From: Nematostella vectensis
Taxonomy: Eukaryota; Cnidaria; Anthozoa; Actiniaria; Edwardsiidae
DNA: 64,000 nt
NCBI RefSeq assembly: GCF_932526225.1
Contig: NC_064046.1
Location: 4,092,001-4,156,000 of the forward strand
Direction of reading: 5' to 3'
The notes under the pieces: model-generated
What the model was told of the DNA's origin: nothing
The model's database searches: none
Seen by the model: the letters and a program-made list of their open reading frames with translations, nothing else
Translations under genes and position numbers: made by a program
Part shown: positions 44,101 through 57,300 of the stretch, piece by piece
Layout: the number at the start of each line of letters is the position of its first letter
Numbering within the stretch: position 1 is the first letter of the stretch

Positions 44101-47100
44101 GGGGTGGCTTGACCTCCCCCACAAGGGACTGGTCCATCTCTTCTGTCTCCACTTTGAAAACCACTTCATCTTTCTTCGGAGGTTCAGAGGGACTGTTCAC
44201 CTCCCCTTCCTCCAAGCTGAGCGTCTCCTCCTTAGCAACATCTCCTTCCTTAGCAGCCACCTCATCTTGACCATCAAAGGTGGCAGCAACTGGGGTTTCC
44301 ACTTCACCCTTTCTAGGCATGGTAGGGGCATCCTCCTCTACAGGGGATTGGGCATGTACAGCTGCCTTCTCTGCAGCCTCTCCCTTTTCTTCTTCTGGAG
44401 ACTCTTCCTCTATCTCCCTCTTTTCAGGAGTCCCTTCCCCTTTAGCAGGCATAGGTGAGGTCTCCTCTTCATCCTTAGATGGGACAGGAGAAGCTTCCTC
44501 CTTTTCTTCCTCTGGCTCTGGTGACTGGTTAGCGCTAGGCTGTGCAGAAGAGGGTTCACTCTTGTACTCCTCAGTGGCCGAGGAAGATTTGTCATCCTCC
44601 TGAGGGGCTGGAGATGAATCATTACTTGTTTGAACACTTGAGCCAGCAGAAGATGAGTCTACTTCTTGAGGTTTAGGTTGAACTGGTTGTGTGGCTATGG
44701 CTGGGTCCTCCTGCATTGGTAATGTCTTATTATGTCCCTAGGATAGAAATAAGACAGTATATATTTTTAGGGATAAAATGTGTTACTTGACAAGGCATAC
44801 TATCTGGCTGTTAGTGTGGCATTATCACGGGACTCATTAATGTTGTTATAAAATAGGTGGACCATTGACAAGGCATATAGTATGACTTGTTGTAAGTGCG
44901 GCACTATCACAGGATTTATTAATGTTGGGATAAAATGTGTTAATCAATGACAAGGCATACTAACTGTCATTAACACAGGATTGTGATAAAATGGGCAAAT
45001 CAATGACAGTACTAACTGGGTGCAAGTGCTGGGCTTGTGATGTCATTACAGGGCTGGATACGTCTGGTTCAGGATGGAAAAGTTGCTGCTGCTGATTGTT
45101 GTGTTGCAGAAACTGATTAAACAAGGGGTTGTGCTGATCTTGTTGGAATGGCATCTGCCCAAAGGGTGGAAGTTGATGGTGCTGTTGTGGTGACTGTTGC
45201 TGCTCGGGAACTTGCTGGAAGAATGCAGCGGCTTGAGTTGTCATAGGCTGTGCATTATGATTAGAGGGGGACTGGAGCTGCTGGGGCTGTTGCTGGGGTA
45301 GATGGTGTAAAGCCTGGAAAAATCACCACCAGAAAAAAAAATTAGAGGAACCTAACCAATACAATACAATAATCTTTATTCATGGAGGGTCACATTAGAA
45401 CTGTGAAGGTTTTTAACTAACAGTGGCAGGGAGAACATGACCCCCAAAAAAGATTTCATTGACTGAGAAAAAATTAAAGGCTCTGTGAGCCAACTTGTGA
45501 ATGACAATGTTTTTTCCTAGTTATTTTCTTGTGTGCATAAAATATATACAGGATACTGAACAAAGCATGAACACATCAAAGATGCTGAGAGTACATAAAA
45601 ATGTCCTTATGCTGTTTTTCTATTCAATGAGATGACAGTAGAACATTGATTGACAACGGTGACAAATGTCAAAGGCGCATGTGCACAGTCATTCCATATG
45701 GAAGACTTTTCTGATATATCTATCTTATAAATACTTTACAGCTATGTTAGACAATGACCGTGGTGATCACAGGTCGATTACATAACCCTTTTATAGTACT
45801 AAGCTTTAACTGGAAGTTGCACAGGAAGACCACAAAAAGTTTACAGATGATTGATCTGACCATCCAATCATCCAACGAAAGAGTGACACAGAAGTCCCAC
45901 CAAAACCTCGTAAATGCTTTGCAAGCATTCACAAGTTAAAAATTATAGTTCCCAAAAAATAAAAGACAAGCCTAGAATGTAATTTCAAAAACAATATGAA
46001 ATCTGGTTTTCTGTGTGTACATGGAGGCTGGAAGAGACTCACGAATATTAAACCAATAGAAGGGGGGTGTCTTATTCTTAACATTCCGATGACATCACCT
46101 CCTGTCTAAAGGATCCTATGACATCACCTCCTATCTAAAGGATTTCTGTCGGACAAAAAGTAGCTCTGTTTGTGTTAGCTATACTGTATTATTATTAATA
46201 CAGCCATAGTTCACCTGTTGTTGGAAGATCTGTGGTTGATTAGGCGACTGAGGATGGAAAGGCGGATTGTCAAAGATGTTCCCTGGCTGTTGGTGTCCTT
46301 GTTGCTGGAAGAACGTCTGCTGCTGGGTAGGTTGGTGTGTCGCCTGGATTTGCTGGTACTGTGGTGGTGCCGCTTGCTGCTGGTTCTGGTAAGATACAGC
46401 TGGATGCTGGCCCTGTGCCTGGAAATGCGCGGGCTGTTCTACTGGTGGTTGTGTTTTCTCAGGTTGAGGAGACTCATAAAGTTCTTTGAGGAGAAACTGC
46501 AAGAAGGATGATTTAAAATTAGAGTAATAAAAGTCAGAGAATTAGAGTAAAGTTGGTGTCCTTTGATAGGTCTTTAAAAAGGAAGAATGGGTTACAACCA
46601 TCTTATATTAACTTAAACACAATTACAATACAAAATATAAAACAAACAAAAAATTGTCAAATGGACACAAGGTCCCAGTGAGGAAAAATCCCGACATTTA
46701 AGATATTAAGCCCATTCTACCCTTTTTAATGTAGAGGTTGAAGAGGTGGAAAGCAACATTGGGTAGGAGGAGTTGAAATAGCAGAAGAGTAACAGCTCAA
46801 GGTAGCAGAGTGACATGCTGAGGTGTCCAAAACAGATTTCACCCAAATAGAACTGTCAACAGTTTTGTTATTGATTACAACCATTGAAAACATTTTTATC
46901 AGTGTCTTGACAGAACATAGAATATAGACACAACAAACACAGGCACACACAGACATCTATCAATATTATTCCTGTCGCATTATGACGAATCAACATTATC
47001 TTTGTAACAACAATGCTTTCAGTTACAGTTTAAATCACGATCAAAACCAATAGTTACTGTATATTTTCTAATTATTCTGCTTTTGCCTTAAGAAAAAAAA

Positions 47101-48006
47101 GTAGAAATCAGCAATAAAACAGTGAATCTATAAGAAACCTGTGAAATAGTGTGATAGAATCGTAAGAATTCCAAGGATTGATAAGTTCGCAAATTTAGCT
47201 TCTCTTGTTTTGGTATTTCTTGTGTCTCCTGTTACCACATGCTGGAGTTAAACACTGACATATTACTACAAACTAAGAAAAGTATAAGACCAAGTCAAGG
47301 TGTGTTAAGAAAATTAATTTTACATGATCTCTGCTATGTCTTCATTCATTATCAGCCACCACCTTCATTACGACATTAGAGAAAAACCAAATGCCATTTT
47401 GCATAGAGATATGCAACCGTCTTCCATATTGAAATGTTCTTACCATATCTAGATTTGTGTAATACACTGTGACAATATCTTATAAAACTAGTCTTGACGT
47501 TATCCAACACACAGTTATCAAAACGACCTACGTTGAAACACAATGCGACCGCCATATTAGCGTCTACATTCGAAGGAAAGATCAATGTATTGAAAACACT
47601 AGAACCCCATAAATTTTACTATTGCTTCAAGTCATGTAACGTTACTTTTTCAAACCTATACACCCCAAGCATAGAAATAAAACATTAAGTATCATTGTTA
47701 AATAGTATATCAAAGGGGGAACACCGCCATATTACGGCTGCTGTCTTTTTCAACGTAACATTTTAGTTAGCATTATCTCTTCAAGCCAGGTGATGGTATG
47801 AATTCACCTCAGTTTGAATTTGAACACTGTAGACTTAGACGCAGATAGATATATCTACTAACCTCACTTAGTCTTTCAATCAATACAGGCTTATTCCCAC
47901 TCTTCTTCAAGCCCCGTTTTTCTAGTTCCTGTTTGAGTTCATCGACTTTTAACTGCGAAAGCCGGCGGCCTCCGATCAACAAAAACTCAGGACCGATTTC
48001 CGCCAT
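35171..48006 (-). CDS. ACIN1: Acinus (apoptotic chromatin condensation inducer; ASAP/PSAP complex scaffold)
   Basis: Twelve coding exons, minus strand in transcript order: 48006-47863, 46496-46215, 45313-45017, 44737-44093, 43554-43506, 43273-43161, 41214-40881, 38620-38403, 38043-37936, 37435-37336, 36492-36377, 35464-35171; 899 residues. Known: nuclear scaffold that binds RNPS1 and SAP18 next to the exon junction complex and affects splicing. Seen: SAP DNA/RNA-binding motif at residues 12-47 ([20 protein letters not shown]); Gln-rich 49-241; Glu/Ser/Pro-rich acidic 242-456; the conserved block [25 protein letters not shown]; an RRM at about 640-730 ([39 protein letters not shown]); the RNPS1/SAP18-binding motif [20 protein letters not shown] near 780; and an Arg/Glu then RS tail ending [13 protein letters not shown]. 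The exon at 43506-43554 is only 49 nt but is needed for phase. Its next exon has a triplicated donor. Confidence 0.92.
35725..35972. mobile_element. MITE family 2, copy B (Acinus intron 11)
   Basis: Ends tttaaagctacattgt and acaatacggctttaaa are near-perfect inverted repeats. The body matches copies at 28584 and 51765. Confidence 0.8.
39465..39842 (-). pseudogene. Decayed coiled-coil coding remnant in Acinus intron 7
   Basis: Minus-strand translation gives [12 protein letters not shown], stop, VMKKREEV, stop, [18 protein letters not shown], frameshift, [19 protein letters not shown] and further heptad-like sequence to a stop near 39475. Two stops and one frameshift break it, so it is not functional. 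T-rich tracts at 39150-39260 would be A-rich on the minus strand downstream of it, as in a retrocopy. Parent gene not recognised. Confidence 0.35.
41564..42653. mobile_element. Inverted-repeat DNA element, about 1.1 kb, in Acinus intron 6
   Basis: The left end ttaaggtaataccgtttagg matches, with some mismatch, the reverse complement of the right end (agcctccgatagtaccttaa). No ORF over 65 codons. It lies between Acinus exons at 43161 and 41214. Confidence 0.55.
43015..43223. repeat. 63-bp in-frame triplication of the Acinus exon 6 end and donor
   Basis: On the minus strand, three units each encode [14 protein letters not shown] followed by gtgagtcttacc. Donors lie just below 43161, 43098 and 43035, exactly 63 bases apart. 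Reading through each donor stays open (VSLTLVS), so use of the second or third donor adds 21 or 42 residues in frame. Confidence 0.93.
45440..45945. mobile_element. Partial inverted copy of the 25975-27180 element (Acinus intron 2)
   Basis: gctttgcaagcattcacaag at 45915-45934 and the stretch at 45515-45610 are reverse complements of the two ends of the element in SLC35C2. The middle is shorter here, so this is a deletion derivative. Confidence 0.65.
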
Positions 48007-48360
48007 CTTGGATGCCCGCGTGAAAGCACATCCGGGACTCGAGAAAATATTTTTATCGTTCACTATCTCTGATTGGCGGATAAAAATAATGTCCAATGAG
48101 ATGAGCTGTAATATTTGTAAACTCAAGAAAAATACGAAAGTTTTGTCTTTCAATAGGAAGTATCGATAAAAGAGAAATCCAGAAATTACCAAAAACCAAT
48201 CAAAATACTCCTTATAAGATCCATAATATTTACCCATGAACCTTTTGTGTCTCTTGTAAACATGGCTGCTTCTCTGCGAGACGTAGTCAAGTGGTATTTT
48301 GCAATTCCACAATTCCACTAAATTCCGTACCACTGCGTTTGCTGATAAGCTCCAATAAAA
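48007..48360. promoter_or_regulatory. Probable bidirectional promoter between Acinus and VPS9D1
   Basis: The Acinus start codon (complement at 48006) and the VPS9D1 start codon (48361) are divergent with 354 bases between them. CCAAT-type motifs are visible in both orientations (gattggc near 48070, aaccaatc near 48194). There is no TATA box at a convincing distance. A shared core promoter is inference from spacing. Confidence 0.5.
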
Positions 48361-51300
48361 ATGGCGTTTAGTATATCTGCTTGCATGCCGACGGTTTTGA
48401 AATTGGTTGACGATGCGACAGCCTTGGATTCGGGCAATTGTTTCAAGGTATAATAACATGATGTCATTATCAGACATGCTGTTGCTGTATCTTTATCGAT
48501 TTGTAATCAAGTCATGTGTTGTACCTCCAGGAGGCATATTGTCAGTATCTTAGCTGCTGTGAATTTATTTCACAAATTTTAAAAGATGATGCTTGGGAAA
48601 AGGGTGAGTATCTTCGCTTTTACTCTCATTTAATCATCTTGATTTTACTTCCTGCTTTTGTTGTATTATACAGGGTCCATATCCCTTGCTATCATACGCT
48701 TAGCTAGAGGTGTGCAGAAAGGGCTGTGGTGGAGAAAGGGCTATATGCCATCTGAACGCATCCCTAGCTATGCACCTAATAGTAAGGTCAGGCTGTTTTT
48801 TTATGCTGAGATCATGGCATGGCAGAACAAATATTTTAGAATTCCGACTTCAGCTTAAAAGAATAACGGTCATGTCTTATGTCAAATGTCAATGTATTTT
48901 CTGGTCAGAGGACCAGCCGTATGTGTTTCTTCAGGCTCCCTAGCGGACCAGCCCTATGTGTTTCTTCAGGCTCCCTAGCGGACCAGCCTTATGTGTTTCT
49001 TCAGGCTCCCTAGCGGACCAGCCCTATGTGTTTCTTCAGGCTCCCTAGTAACCTAAGTATCAGGCCCTCCTATGTTTCTATCGCGTGGGCGAGAAACAAG
49101 ACAAGGGCCTGATACAAGTACTGTTCAAATCGCATTTTCTCATGCCGGATTCCTGCATGACTCCTGATTGGTTAAAAAAAAACAAAGGGTACTCGAATGG
49201 GACGCGCTGATTGGTTCAGCTATATATAGTGCCCTAGCCCGTCGACTGCTCGTTCTCAGAGTAATGGCTGACTTCAAAAGTACTTTTGACCTTGCGTTAG
49301 CAGAATCAGAGAAATCGTTTTTTATAACATTTAAAAAATATATGTTTTCCTCTCTTCATTTTCTTCGGAAAAATTCCGCCTGATACTCAGGTTAGGTGTC
49401 CAAATGTTCTGCCCAAGCCATTCATTGCGTGTGTTTATTTCTTATTGGTATTGTTTTTCAAAGCGAAGATCTACTAGTTATATCAAAGGCGCTGGATGTC
49501 GTAGAAGCTGCTTAATACTACAGACATCATTAGTAGTAGCTATCAAATTTTTGGACAGACCACGTGCCGAATATTCGAGAAATTTGTCTGTGAGAGCACG
49601 AAGAATGCTAGGGATTGTTTGTGGCACTTCCTGCGAGTTGTTGATCTTGTGGACTTATCAAATAATGGCATTTGTGTTCAAGCAGCGGTTTGTCTATTTA
49701 GACGAAAAAGCCTGTAGTAAATTGGTGATGTGAATATCCTGTTGTGATAAGTAAGTAAGTTAGTAGGTAAGTTAGTGATGTGTGGATCTGCAGTCGTATC
49801 GTAAATCTCCTGAGCTGTGAACTATCTTTGCGTTTCAAATCATTTAGCGAACCGGGGTTCGTCGTTACTAAAATTATTTACCCTTGCATTTAACACCAAT
49901 GTAGTTTTCTTTTACATAAATGCTGTTTATAATTTGATTTGGGCATTTGATTGTGCCGCTACGCGAGTCATTGGAAAATTGACAGCCGACATATTTTGAC
50001 AGTGGCCTGAAAATGGGCGGCGCATCCAGTATTTGTGTCAGGCGTACTTATATTTTTTCTCGCCGACTTTTGAAAATTAAATCACCTAATACTCAGGCTA
50101 GCTCCCTAGCAGACCAGCCTTATGTGTTTCTTTGGGCTCCCTAGCAGACCAGCCCTATGTGTTTCTTCAGGCTCCCTAGCGGGCCAGCCCTATGTGTTTC
50201 TTCAGGCTCCCTAGTGGACCAGCCTTATGTGTTTCTTCAGGCTCCCCCTAGCAGACCAGCCCTATGTGTTTCTTCGGGCTCCCTAGCGGGCCAGCCCTAT
50301 GTGTTTCTTCAGGCTCCCTAGTGGACCAGCCTTATGTGTTTCTTCAGGCTCCCCCTAGCAGACCAGCCCTATGTGTTTCTTCAGGCTCCCTAGCAGACCA
50401 GCCCTATGTGTTTCTTCAGGCTCCCTTGAGGACCAACCCTATGTGTTTCTTCAGGCTCCCTAGCGGACCAGCCCTATGTGTTTCTTCAGGCTCCCTAGCA
50501 GACCAGCCCTATGTGTTTCTTCAGGCTCCCTAGCAGACCAGGCCCATGTGTTTCTTCAGGTTCCCTAGCAGACCAGCCCTATGTGTTTCTTCAGGCTCCC
50601 TAGCAGACCAGCCCTATGTGTTTCTTCAGGCTCTTACCAGGGGTTGATCCAGACAGATTTAAATGATTGCAGTGAATCACTCAAAATCCCAGAAAGATGG
50701 TTTTTTTGTGGATTTGAATTTTAGAATGTTAAAAAAAAAATAACAACCATCTGTTGTCGGTTATTTAAACACTATTGTACCTGCTTCCTGGGTTGTCTGA
50801 GAAGTTAGAATCAAGTCCGAGAAGTTGGAATTAATGGTGAAGGAAATGGCGACCTGAAGATAGTTCTTTCAAATTCTCTATGACAATGGAAAGTGGTTGC
50901 CTTCGTAACTGAAATACATAAAGTTTTTAGCATCACCCCTGGGCAGAGTATTCTCAGTAGATTAATGTCATTTTTGTTTGCCCTGTGTTTCATTTGGGAA
51001 GATTTTCGGCCGTTATTTGGGTAAGGTAAATAGGCTGGTGAAATCACCTCTTGTACTTTCGACATTAGCATATGATACCATACAAGCAAAATTGCCCAGT
51101 ACACGAATTTTCGGTGCTTCTAATGGATGAATCTAGCAGAACATGCACAGAGGAGCAATGCCAATAGATCAGCAACTAGATGAGATAATGCACCGTAAAA
51201 CTGCTTAGAATCGAGAGGTCATGGAGTCAATTATTGATACGAGTTACTGTCTGCGGCACAAGCTACATTACATTTGGATATTGCCAAGGGGTATTTAAAA

Positions 51301-54300
51301 AGAATTACTGGTACTTGCCTTGCCACACTTTCAAGAACACAAATTAGGTTAAATTAGGTAAGAATAGTGTATTTATTATCTGACTGATCGATGAATGAAG
51401 GTGTAATTTCGTAAATTACCTGTGGGGGGTATGCCCCCCCCCCCCCCCCGCCCTTGATTGGTCTGTGACCATTTGGAATCAGTCAACTTTAGGTCTAGAT
51501 CCATCCCTGCTCACCTAGCCTCTGCTATTTTGTTCCTGCTTGCCTACCCAATTAAAGTCATTCCTATCTGGCATTTGCAGTTTTCCTTGAAATTAATGAA
51601 AGATTGATAACACTATGGATTTTGTATCTTTTTAAAGATATTCATGCTGTATACAGCAGAGATGTTGCGAAACTGCTCCGGCTGATTCAACTTTGTCAAG
51701 AGAGGGCTCTCAGTATTGTTTCCTCACAAGGTAGTGTGTTATTATACATCCCAGGGGACTCCCCTTTAAAGCTGCATTGTTACCTTAGGGCCGGGGAAAA
51801 CCTCAACTGTTAGAGACAAGAGAATCTATTAGAATCCGGGCGATTTAACAGGCCACATTCTAAAATATAAATCACTTCCTCAAAGAAACTTTCAATTGAC
51901 ACACTGCTTTCACAATTTTGAGATATTTTTCACGTTTTCCATTTAAAAGCATCAGAGATTGTTATGTAATCAATTGGAAGTAAACTGGTAAAAAAGCTGC
52001 TAACTGTTGTCAACAGCAATTTTAAAGTAAAAGATGTACATTATAACACTTAAATCATGATTGTTTAGTTTTGACCTTCCTTTTAATCAACAGTTTTCAA
52101 ATGAAAACAGTTTAGAAGGAGTGATTATTGGAATTCTTCAAGTTTTGTATGGATTTTAATTTCTTTCAGCTCCAAAGTCATGCAGTCCCCCAGGATCTCC
52201 TCAGCTTGATGCTCAAAGAAAGGCCAACTCTGAAACTAGCTTGTCATTACAACCACCCAATTACACCAACCGCAAGTACTCAGATCCCATACCACCCAGA
52301 AGAGAGGGTGTGGCTGGTCCTGCCCGAACTGGGATACACACCCGCAACAACTCAGCCGGGTCAATTTCTTCCAATGACTCACAAGCAGGAGTTAGACCAT
52401 TACAGTTCCCATCACCACCTTCCTCTCCAGTCATATCTCGAAGGTATTCTGCTTTACAGGTAGCTAGGGGTGGACACAGTGACTTCCATTAAAGTTTTTT
52501 TTTATTGGAGAATCAAAGAATCTCATACTTTTCACATATGATATCTTTACCTGCAACTTCCTCTCCTCTTTGCAAATTCTGGTTATGTGTCTGATACCAC
52601 CAAGACGTTTTCACTTCAGGGCCAATGCTGCCATGTTGGAGAAACACATGGTTAGAGATATGTACCCAGGGTAAGAGGTATACAGGTTAAGAGATACATA
52701 ACATTTATTTGCTGAAAGCGAAGTGTGTAGCAGGGAATAACCGGACTATTCACCGCTATTCGCTGAGCCTGAAGCGAATAATTGTTTTAGTATATATATG
52801 GCGAGTACTGAACAAGACATATATTACTGTTATTTTAATTGTTATTATGTTATAGAATATAAAACTTTATTTACTTAGTAGAGAAGTGGTCCATAAGATG
52901 TCTTTTTCTAATGGTAGGAGGGAGACTGGTTCAGGCTTGGCAGAGGGTTACCATGGCAACCAGCTGTTTATCCAGGCATATAGGACAAGGACAGAGCAGA
53001 TTGGGGGGTTGAAGAGAGGGCCAAATAGGGACACCATTTCCAAGGTACTTGACATCTAGACTTTTAACACTTTATATATTATTTATTCCGGTCAGTACAC
53101 AGCTCTTACAAGCTGCAATTTGATTGGGCAAATGAACAATATCTGCACCTCGACACAAAGAACGAGAAGAATAGAGACAAAAGAACTCCTTTGTAGAACA
53201 AAGATAATAGGAGACAAAGCAGCTGCGTACTTACTCGTTTATTCCAATGACCATAAAGAAAATGAAACAAATATTTATCAAAATGGGGGATAAGTAGCCA
53301 CCAAATGAGAGCCAACCTTAAGTTTTCTTCAGGAGGTAAATTTTATTACTTAAAAAAACTAGAAAGACTACAAATGAGCTGCTGAAAATTAGGTGGTCTG
53401 CTTAGCCATAGTGCAGACAAGGTATAAATCAACACAAAGGTTGAAAAAGTATGTTGAACGGCAATTGAAGCACAGGCCTGTACCCAGGGGGAGTGCAGAG
53501 GGGGGGGGGACGCACTGCCACACACACACACACAATGGTCCACTTTTGGTTCTCAATGTAGCCAAATCCGACAATAAACGTCCGGCGGAGATACCGCAGA
53601 AGGCATGGTCAGATTTTTATCAGAGATCTTCTCCCCCCCCCCCAGAAATATTAGGCCCACTTTCTTGGAATTTGCACCCCCCTAAGAAAAATCCTGGGTA
53701 CGGGCCTGAAGCAGAATAATTGTAGTAACATTTTAAGCATTAGCCCTTCGTCTAAGCAAAATAAAAAAGAAGATGGGCTAACACTCAAAATGTCAGCACA
53801 ATTTCTTTGTTTCACAGAGGTGAAACAAAACATACTTTCAATCTTATGTTGATTTATAGCTTTTTAAGGGGTTCATGTCTGGTTACTATTCTGGAGAATA
53901 CTCTGTGTTTATAGTATTGGTAAGTTGGATACCATTCAATGCTTGATAAAGGTGATGAGGTGAAATTCTAGGTTTATAGTGTTTTAACTTGAGGTTCACT
54001 ATTTGCAGAGTCTTAGTATGATGCGGAAAATGGCAGAGAATCAAGAGATTGCCAGGGCAAGAGAGGAAGCCGTATCCTAATGACAATCACATGACGGAAA
54101 ACCCATATGCATATTGCGACTAATGAAATCACAATATTTTACAGTAGCCATCAGTTCCTTGCATTCTTCAGCTTGATTTTCCAGCTTTAAAAAACTGATA
54201 CCATGAGGGTGAAATACATACACCCTGGGAAAAAAGTTACAAATCTCAATTATACTTTACGAAAAGTGGAATCAATTGATATTTTGTTTGATATTTGTTC

Positions 54301-57300
54301 TCCTTCTTCATTATGAAATGAGTTTATTTGAAATATTGTTAGTCTTGTCAATCTCTTAAAAATACAGGATAGAGCTTTTTATCAAATAAATAAATACTTT
54401 TTGCAATGAAGAAATGGTTTATTAACAGGAATATGCAACCACCCAATATTTGATCATTCAATCATTCTCAATCTCTACAGTCTGAATGTTTACTATCTAT
54501 TCTATGATGTTCCTCTTAACAAAATTAAAAAGTTGAAAAAGAAGAAGCTGGAAAGACAGCAGAGGTTGCGGGCGGAAACTGACAGGTATGTATACTGTTT
54601 TGTAACTTACTAGAGAGCCAGGATCTGTTCTATTTGTGTGGGTATAAAGCTAAAAATTTGGGCCTTTATAGCTCAACTGTGCTCCCTAGAAATTTAGATG
54701 ATGGCAAGTCTTTGACAAAATATATGTTGGCTTACAATGCAGGGGCGGATCTAGGGTGGGCCAGGCAGGCCACCTGAGGGCCCCCTGATGTTTGGCTGAA
54801 AAATAACAAGGAAATAATATAAGGAAATCCGGGGTAGAAAAATGAATTCAGCCCCCCTTTCTTTAAACCGTTGCTCCCCCCCATCTTTAAGGAACTCTTG
54901 GATCCTCCTTTGCAATTAAAGACTTCATAAATTATCAAGAGTAGTTACACTGCACTTTGGTACCAAAACACACATGCAAAACCTGCTGGCAGGGACATGA
55001 CGAAAAAACCTGGGAAACACGCAATTCCAGATAGAGAAAGAAGACACAATTTCTTACAATGGCCATCGGTTTCATATATTACGAGTTGAATTTCAAAACA
55101 CAAATAACGTAAGGCCAAAATGCAAACATACCCAAATTTTAAGATAAATTTTTCCATGATCATCATTGCGCTATGCATCATCTCAGGGACAAAAAGCTCA
55201 AATTTCAATGACACTTTACAAAAAGTCGCATCAAATTAAAAAAAAAGTCGCACTATATATTTTGTTTGATATAACTTACTTAGTACTCAGATAAATTTTC
55301 CGCCTTATTAGATGTGAAAGGGGCTTATTTGAAGCGTCATGTCATGTTTTTTCGTCATGTCGGTGGCAGGGCTAACATCAAAGAAATGAATTAGAGCTGA
55401 GTTGATGCGGTTTTCACTGTGAATGGCTTTCTATCACGCAAGTGTTGCATTGTCTTGCTTGCTCAACAGGTGCTAGTTGCGTGAAGGACAGAAAAGCCGA
55501 GCTGCGCTAGTTGCGTGAAAAGAAGCGCTCGAGCGCTATGTTCGATAGAATGCTTTTCTAGGCGCTTTTTTGGGGCACATTTCACAGGCTATCAGTTGTC
55601 TTGACCATGTTGCTAATTTATCTTTAGGCGTTTTGCATTTTCAACTCTGGCAAGCAGAGAAGCCCAAGAACAGCGTGTCATCTACACACAGATTTTAGAA
55701 TTTGAACAAGAAACGGTATTCGTCTAAGAAATGATTTTATAGTGTAAATAATCATCGATTTTACTTTGAATTTCTATTCTTTATCAGATCTGGCCAAAAC
55801 AGCTCCGTCAAAAGCTGAAAAATTCTCCAGAGGACTCGAACATCATTAATAAGATTATGCAGCAAATTTTCAGGTAGAGGGCTATCAATGTCACTGCCAC
55901 GAGATGATTATAATTAACATCCTCATAAAAATCATCAACATCATGAGCATCTTCATTATAATAATTGGCTTCAGCAGCAATATACTGACACCATCTACGA
56001 TCATCATCATCATTATTGTCACCGTAGTCCTATAATTACCACCAACACTGTCACCATCATCATCACCATTCTGTTATCAGAGCTCATCATCCTATTATTT
56101 CCATCGACACTGTCACCATCACCATTATACCATCAGAGGTCATTATCATATAATTACAATCAACACTGTCATCATCATCGCCATTTTATTGTCGGAGGTC
56201 ATCATCCTATAATTGCCATCAACACTGTCATCATCATCATCAGAGGTCATCATTATATAATTACAATCAACACTGTTAGCATCATCATCGTCATCACCAT
56301 TCTGTTATCAGAGCTCATCATCCTATTATTTCCATTGACACTGTCACCGTCACCATTATACCATCAGAGGTCATCATCATATAATTACCATCAACACTGT
56401 CATCATCATCATCATCATTATCATCACCATTCTGTTATCAGAGCTCATCATCCTATTATTTCCATCGACACTGTCACCGTCACCATTATACCATCAGATG
56501 TTATCATCATATAATTACCATCAACACTGTTATCATCATCATCATCATCACCAATTTATTATCAGGGGTCATCCTATAATCACCATCAACACTGGCATCA
56601 TCACCATTATCGGCATAGGTCATCATCATATAATTACCATCAACACGGTTATCATCATCATCATTATTTTATTTTTGGAGGTCATCATCCTATAATTGCC
56701 ATCAACACTGTCATCATCATCAGCAGAGGTCATCATTATATAATTACAATCAACACTGTTATCATCATCATCGTCATCACCATTCTGTTATCAGAGCTCA
56801 TCATCCTATTATTTCCATCGACACTGTCACCGTCACCATTATACCATCAGAGGTCATCATCATATAATTACCATCAACACTGTCATCATCATTATCACCA
56901 TTCTGTTATCAGAGCATATCATCCTATTATTTCCATCGACACTGTCACCATCACCATTATACCATCAGAGGTCATCATCATATAATTACCATCAACACTG
57001 TTATCATCATCATCATCATCACCAATTTATTATCAGGGGTCATCCTATAATCACCATCAACACTGGCATCATCACCATTATCGCCAGAGGTCATCATCAT
57101 ATAATTACCATCAACACGGTTATCATCATGATCACCATTATATCGTCAGAGGTCATCATCATCCAATAACCAACAGCACTGTTATCATCATCATCACCAT
57201 TATATAATCAAAGGTGATCATCATGTAATCACCGCCAACACTGTCATCGTCATATCATCAGAATTTTTTTTACAAACTGTATGCTTATTGACCCAGCATT

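Noticed and set aside
44060-44603. Plus-strand ORFs of about 107-132 codons
   Set aside because: Antisense of the large acidic Acinus exon; low-complexity Ser/Leu translation of GAG-rich codons.
49168-49733. ORFs of 71 and 109 codons inside the intron 2 element of VPS9D1
   Set aside because: Neither shows a transposase motif or splice link; they lie inside a repeat element.
52444-52459. Longer version of the VPS9D1 exon at 52170 ending at 52459
   Set aside because: That donor leaves phase 0, and the next exon then hits a stop after 11 codons; the donor at 52444 gives a clean join.
54481-54532. Acceptor at 54480 for the VPS9D1 exon containing [10 protein letters not shown]
   Set aside because: In the required phase it meets a stop within nine codons; the acceptor at 54531-54532 matches the family alignment without a gap.
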